Part shown: positions 6,065 through 8,316 of the stretch, piece after piece | Numbering within the stretch: position 1 is the first letter of the stretch | Layout: every line of letters begins with the position of its first letter | DNA from: Vermiculatibacterium agrestimuris | GTDB lineage: Bacteria; Bacillota; Clostridia; Oscillospirales; Oscillospiraceae | Length of the DNA: 8,316 nucleotides | Direction: 5' to 3' | Assembly (NCBI RefSeq): GCF_943193085.1 | Contig: NZ_CALPCU010000042.1 | Location: forward strand, 1-8,316 | Program-made: the position numbers and the translations under genes | The notes under the pieces: model-generated | Told to the model about the DNA's origin: nothing | Database searches by the model: none | The model's input: only the letters and a program-made list of their open reading frames with translations

Positions 6065-6781
6065 ATGAAGGTAGCTCTCATCACCGGGGCATCCCGGGGC
6101 ATCGGGGCGGCGGTGGCCCGACGGCTCCGGGCCGACGGCTGTGAGGTGGTCCTCAACTATGCAAGGTCCCGGGCCCAGGCAGAGGACCTGGCCGCCCAGC
6201 TGGGGGGGACGGCCCTTCAGGCCGACGTGTCCGACCCGGCCCAGGTCAAGCGGATGGTTGACACTGTGTTAGAAAAATTTTGTCAACTTGACATTTTGGT
6301 GTGCTGTGCCGGGGTGGCCTGGCAGGGCCTGACCCAGGATATGGGGCGGGAGGAGTACCGCCGGGTCATGGGGGTGGACTTGGACGGGACTTTCTACTGC
6401 TGTCAGGCCGTTCTCCCCCAGATGATAAGGCAGCGCTCCGGGAGGATCGTGACCGTCTCCTCCATGTGGGGACAGGTGGGCGGCTCCTGCGAGACTGCCT
6501 ATTCCGCCGCCAAGGCGGGGATCATCGGTCTCACAAAGGCCCTTGCCAAGGAGGTGGCCCCCTCGGGGGTCACGGTGAACTGCGTCGCCCCCGGCGTCAT
6601 CGACACCGAGATGAATCAAAGCCTTGGCTCCCAAACGCTTTCCGACCTGGCAGAGGAGACTCCCCTGGGGCGCCTGGGCACCGCCGAGGACGTGGCCGCC
6701 TGGGTCTCCTGCCTCTGCTCCCCCGCCGGGGATTTCCTCACCGGGCAGGTCATCGCCCCCAACGGCGGGCTGGTCATCTAG
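6065..6781 (+). CDS. Short-chain dehydrogenase/reductase, probable EF-P 5-aminopentanone reductase (YmfI-like)
   Basis: This 238-residue classical SDR has a Rossmann fold. The NAD(P)-binding TGASRGIG is at 7-14. The catalytic Ser133, Tyr146 and Lys150 sit in VSSMWGQVGGSCETAYSAAK. The usual NNAG is CCAG here (80-83), and the position of the tetrad Asn is Asp105. The SSMWG..G.SCE context, AKEVAPSGVTVNCVAPGVIDTEM and the ending TGQVIAPNGG resemble B. subtilis YmfI. YmfI reduces 5-aminopentanone on the modified lysine of elongation factor P to 5-aminopentanol. FabG-type 3-oxoacyl-ACP reductase is the main alternative; no fab or efp genes adjoin. The ATG at 6065 is chosen because AAGGAGG (6051-6057) is 7 nt upstream; a TTG at 6029 would lie in the repeat hairpin. 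An AT-rich patch lies at residues 69-79. Confidence 0.9.
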   Translation: MKVALITGASRGIGAAVARRLRADGCEVVLNYARSRAQAEDLAAQLGGTALQADVSDPAQVKRMVDTVLEKFCQLDILVCCAGVAWQGLTQDMGREEYRRVMGVDLDGTFYCCQAVLPQMIRQRSGRIVTVSSMWGQVGGSCETAYSAAKAGIIGLTKALAKEVAPSGVTVNCVAPGVIDTEMNQSLGSQTLSDLAEETPLGRLGTAEDVAAWVSCLCSPAGDFLTGQVIAPNGGLVI

Positions 6782-6918
6782 ATCCATTGCGCCCCAGAGG
6801 TTTCGCTTCTTCATTTTCCACTGTCCACCCGCTGTTCCGCCTTTTTTCCGGCTGTTTCCCTTCGTCATTTTCCACGAAACATTTGTCCTCCTTTTGTGTA
6901 CATTAGGAAAAACGACGG

Positions 6919-6947
6919 TTGACAATCCAAGTCATTAAACGTATAAT
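6919..6947 (+). promoter_or_regulatory. Full-consensus sigma-70/SigA promoter for the binding-protein gene
   Basis: TTGACA (6919-6924), a 17-bp spacer and TATAAT (6942-6947) match the consensus at every base. The likely start is near 6954. GTTGACA (6918-6924) and TGTCAAC (6947-6953) form a 7-bp inverted repeat that brackets the promoter, a possible operator. Upstream, 6782-6918 is pyrimidine-rich with a repeated TCATTTTCCAC (6811-6821 and 6865-6875) and no clear terminator for the reductase. Confidence 0.88.
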
Positions 6948-6978
6948 GTCAACTAATCCAAAAGGAGGTTCGAATGAA

Positions 6979-8178
6979 ATGAAAAACCGTATTCTTGCTC
7001 TGACCATGGCCACGGCCATGACTGTGGGCCTGCTGGCCGGCTGCGGCGGCGGCGCCACTCAGACCCAGGCTCCCGCCCCCGCCCAGTCCCAGGCCGCCTC
7101 TGAGCCCGGCGCCGCCGGCGGCACCTTCAAGCTGGGCGGCATCGGCCCCCTCACCGGCGACGCCGCCATTTACGGTAACGCCGCCATGAACGGCGCCAAG
7201 ATCGCCGTGGACGAGATCAACGCCCTGGGCGGCGACATCCAGTTCGAGTTCAATCCCCAGGATGACCAGGCCGACGGCGAGATGGGCGTCAACGCCTACA
7301 ACAACCTGATGGACTGGGGCATGCAGGCCCTGGTGGGCCCGGTCACCACCGGCTCCGCCATCTCGGTCTCCGCCAAGGTCTTTGAGGAGCGGGTGTTCGC
7401 TCTGACCCCCTCCGCCTCCTCCCCCGACGTCATCAGCGGCAAGGACAACATGTTCCAGGTCTGCTTCACCGACCCCAACCAGGGCGTGGGCTCCGCCGAC
7501 TACATGGCTGAGAACTATGCCGACGCCAAGGTGGCCGTGATCTACCGCAACGACGACGCCTACTCCCAGGGCATCCGGGACACCTTTGTCTCCGAGGCCG
7601 CCGCGAAGAACATCGAGGTGGTCTACGAGGGCACCTTCACCAAGGACACCCAGACCGACTTCTCCGTCCAGTTGGGCGCCGCTGAGAGCGCCGGCGCCAC
7701 CGTGCTGTTCCTGCCCATCTACTATCAGCCCGCCTCCGTCATTCTGGCCCAGGCCGCTGCCCGTAACTACACCCCCGTGTTCTTCGGCGTGGACGGCATG
7801 GACGGCATTCTGGCCATGGAGGGCTTCGACACCAACCTGGCCGAGGGCGTCATGCTGCTGACCCCCTTCTCCGCCGATGCTGACGACGAGCGCACCAAGA
7901 ACTTTGTCTCCGAGTACCAGTCCCGCCACGGGGAGCTGCCCAACCAGTTCGCCGCCGACGGTTATGACGTGGTGTATGTCATCTACGAGGCTCTGAAGGC
8001 CGCCGGCTGCACCGCCGACATGTCCACCGGGGATATCTGCGAGGCGCTCGTGGCCGCGATGCCCACCATCTCCGTGGACGGCCTCACCGGCCAGGGCATG
8101 ACCTGGGCCGCCACCGGCGAAGTGTCCAAGGCCCCCATGGCCGTGGTCATCAAGGACGGCGTGTACGTCACTCCCTGA
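6979..8178 (+). CDS. Branched-chain amino acid ABC transporter substrate-binding lipoprotein (LivJ/LivK family)
   Basis: This 399-residue type I periplasmic-binding-fold protein captures an amino acid outside the cell for an ABC importer. A lipoprotein signal peptide (MKNRILAL...GLLAGC) has lipobox LAGC with Cys22 as the lipidated residue, followed by an Ala/Pro/Gln-rich linker (about 26-48). The mature domain opens with FKLGGIGPLTGDAAIYGNAAMNGA (about 50-73). Family motifs include ALVGPVTTGSA (117-127), PSASSPD (144-150), YRNDDAYSQG (189-198) and FFGVDGMDG (268-276). The ATG at 6979 is chosen for the signal peptide and AAAGGAGG ten bases upstream; an earlier in-frame ATG at 6919 would sit on the -35. 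Strong GCC/GGC codon preference and the consensus promoter suggest high expression. Permease and ATPase genes are not in the window. Ligand specificity cannot be read. Confidence 0.93.
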   Translation: MKNRILALTMATAMTVGLLAGCGGGATQTQAPAPAQSQAASEPGAAGGTFKLGGIGPLTGDAAIYGNAAMNGAKIAVDEINALGGDIQFEFNPQDDQADGEMGVNAYNNLMDWGMQALVGPVTTGSAISVSAKVFEERVFALTPSASSPDVISGKDNMFQVCFTDPNQGVGSADYMAENYADAKVAVIYRNDDAYSQGIRDTFVSEAAAKNIEVVYEGTFTKDTQTDFSVQLGAAESAGATVLFLPIYYQPASVILAQAAARNYTPVFFGVDGMDGILAMEGFDTNLAEGVMLLTPFSADADDERTKNFVSEYQSRHGELPNQFAADGYDVVYVIYEALKAAGCTADMSTGDICEALVAAMPTISVDGLTGQGMTWAATGEVSKAPMAVVIKDGVYVTP

Positions 8179-8218
8179 CCCAGACCTACGATCAACGTGA
8201 CCAAAGGCGGAACCGGCT

Positions 8219-8238
8219 GCCGGGGGTCTTCCCCCGGC
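8219..8238 (+). terminator. GC-rich hairpin after the binding-protein gene
   Basis: GCCGGGGG (8219-8226) and CCCCCGGC (8231-8238) form a perfect 8-bp stem with a TCTT loop, 40 bp past the stop. Only two T residues follow directly, so it may act as a partial terminator or as an mRNA 3' stabiliser ahead of downstream liv genes. The remaining 78 bases to the window end show no convincing rightward gene start. Confidence 0.55.
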
Positions 8239-8316
8239 TTCCACCTCATTCCCCTTGGACATAGGGCGCCTCCTTTCCCAAGACCCGGGACAGGAGATAA
8301 CCTTCCCGCACCCCCT

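Noticed and set aside
5799..6144. Small open frames across the repeat element rich in Arg, Pro and Gly (RKRSRRA-like)
   Set aside because: They are translations of the GC-rich repeat units and run into the reductase in another frame. They show no protein-like conservation.
6919..6978. Upstream start giving a 20-residue extension to the liv binding protein
   Set aside because: It would begin on the -35 box and place residues before the lipoprotein signal peptide. The ATG at 6979 with AAAGGAGG upstream fits the family.
6949..8262. 437-codon minus-strand open frame whose ATG (8260-8262) has AAAGGAGG six bases upstream (8269-8276)
   Set aside because: The ribosome site is surprisingly good, but the translation is a low-complexity Gly/Val/His/Asp mirror of the liv binding-protein codons, with no recognisable domain. 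The sense gene has a signal peptide, promoter and conserved motifs. The SD-ATG could belong to a short peptide, but nothing supports it.

Overview
The window looks like ordinary chromosome from a GC-rich Clostridia of the Oscillospiraceae type (Flavonifractor, Lawsonibacter or Pseudoflavonifractor-like). This is inferred from the high GC third positions, strong AGGAGG-type ribosome binding sites, a two-gene SufC/SufB operon, a BspA-type leucine-rich-repeat protein with a C-terminal copper-amine-oxidase-like (stalk) domain, and GC-rich GTAGGG/CCCTAC palindromic intergenic repeats. No phage, CRISPR, transposase, tRNA or rRNA gene was seen. Genus-level assignment is not proven.

Layout. The left part (11-3182) runs on the minus strand: sufC (2445-3182), sufB (1525-2445, overlapping by one base in a TAATG junction), a hairpin, then rpoN (sigma-54, 44-1399) with its own extended -10 promoter, ending in a clean bidirectional terminator (11-44). 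An AT-rich divergent region (3183-3371) holds two back-to-back promoters whose -35 boxes are 20 bp apart, with a palindrome between them. Rightward from it runs a 783-residue secreted protein: signal peptide, transglutaminase-like domain with an apparent Cys-His-Asp triad, about 15 BspA-type LRRs, and a duplicated stalk domain.

The 341-bp gap 5724-6064 is almost entirely repeats: a perfect 22-bp inverted repeat, an extended -10 promoter, and a 168-bp element bounded by perfect 25-bp inverted repeats with about three degenerate 47-48 bp tandem units inside. It ends in a terminator-like hairpin just before the ribosome binding site of a short-chain dehydrogenase (6065-6781). That protein resembles YmfI, the EF-P 5-aminopentanone reductase. 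A consensus promoter (TTGACA-N17-TATAAT) then drives a lipoprotein of the LivJ/LivK branched-chain amino acid binding family (6979-8178), followed by a strong hairpin. The permease and ATPase genes expected next lie beyond the window or elsewhere.

How the genes relate: SufC and SufB form an Fe-S assembly pair. RpoN is a housekeeping alternative sigma factor; no convincing -24/-12 site for it was found here. The LRR protein, the reductase and the binding protein look like separate transcription units. Nothing here is a clearly new system. The points most worth a second look are the stand-alone SufCB pair, the palindromes at the divergent promoters, and the repeat element that would lie in the 5' leader of the reductase.
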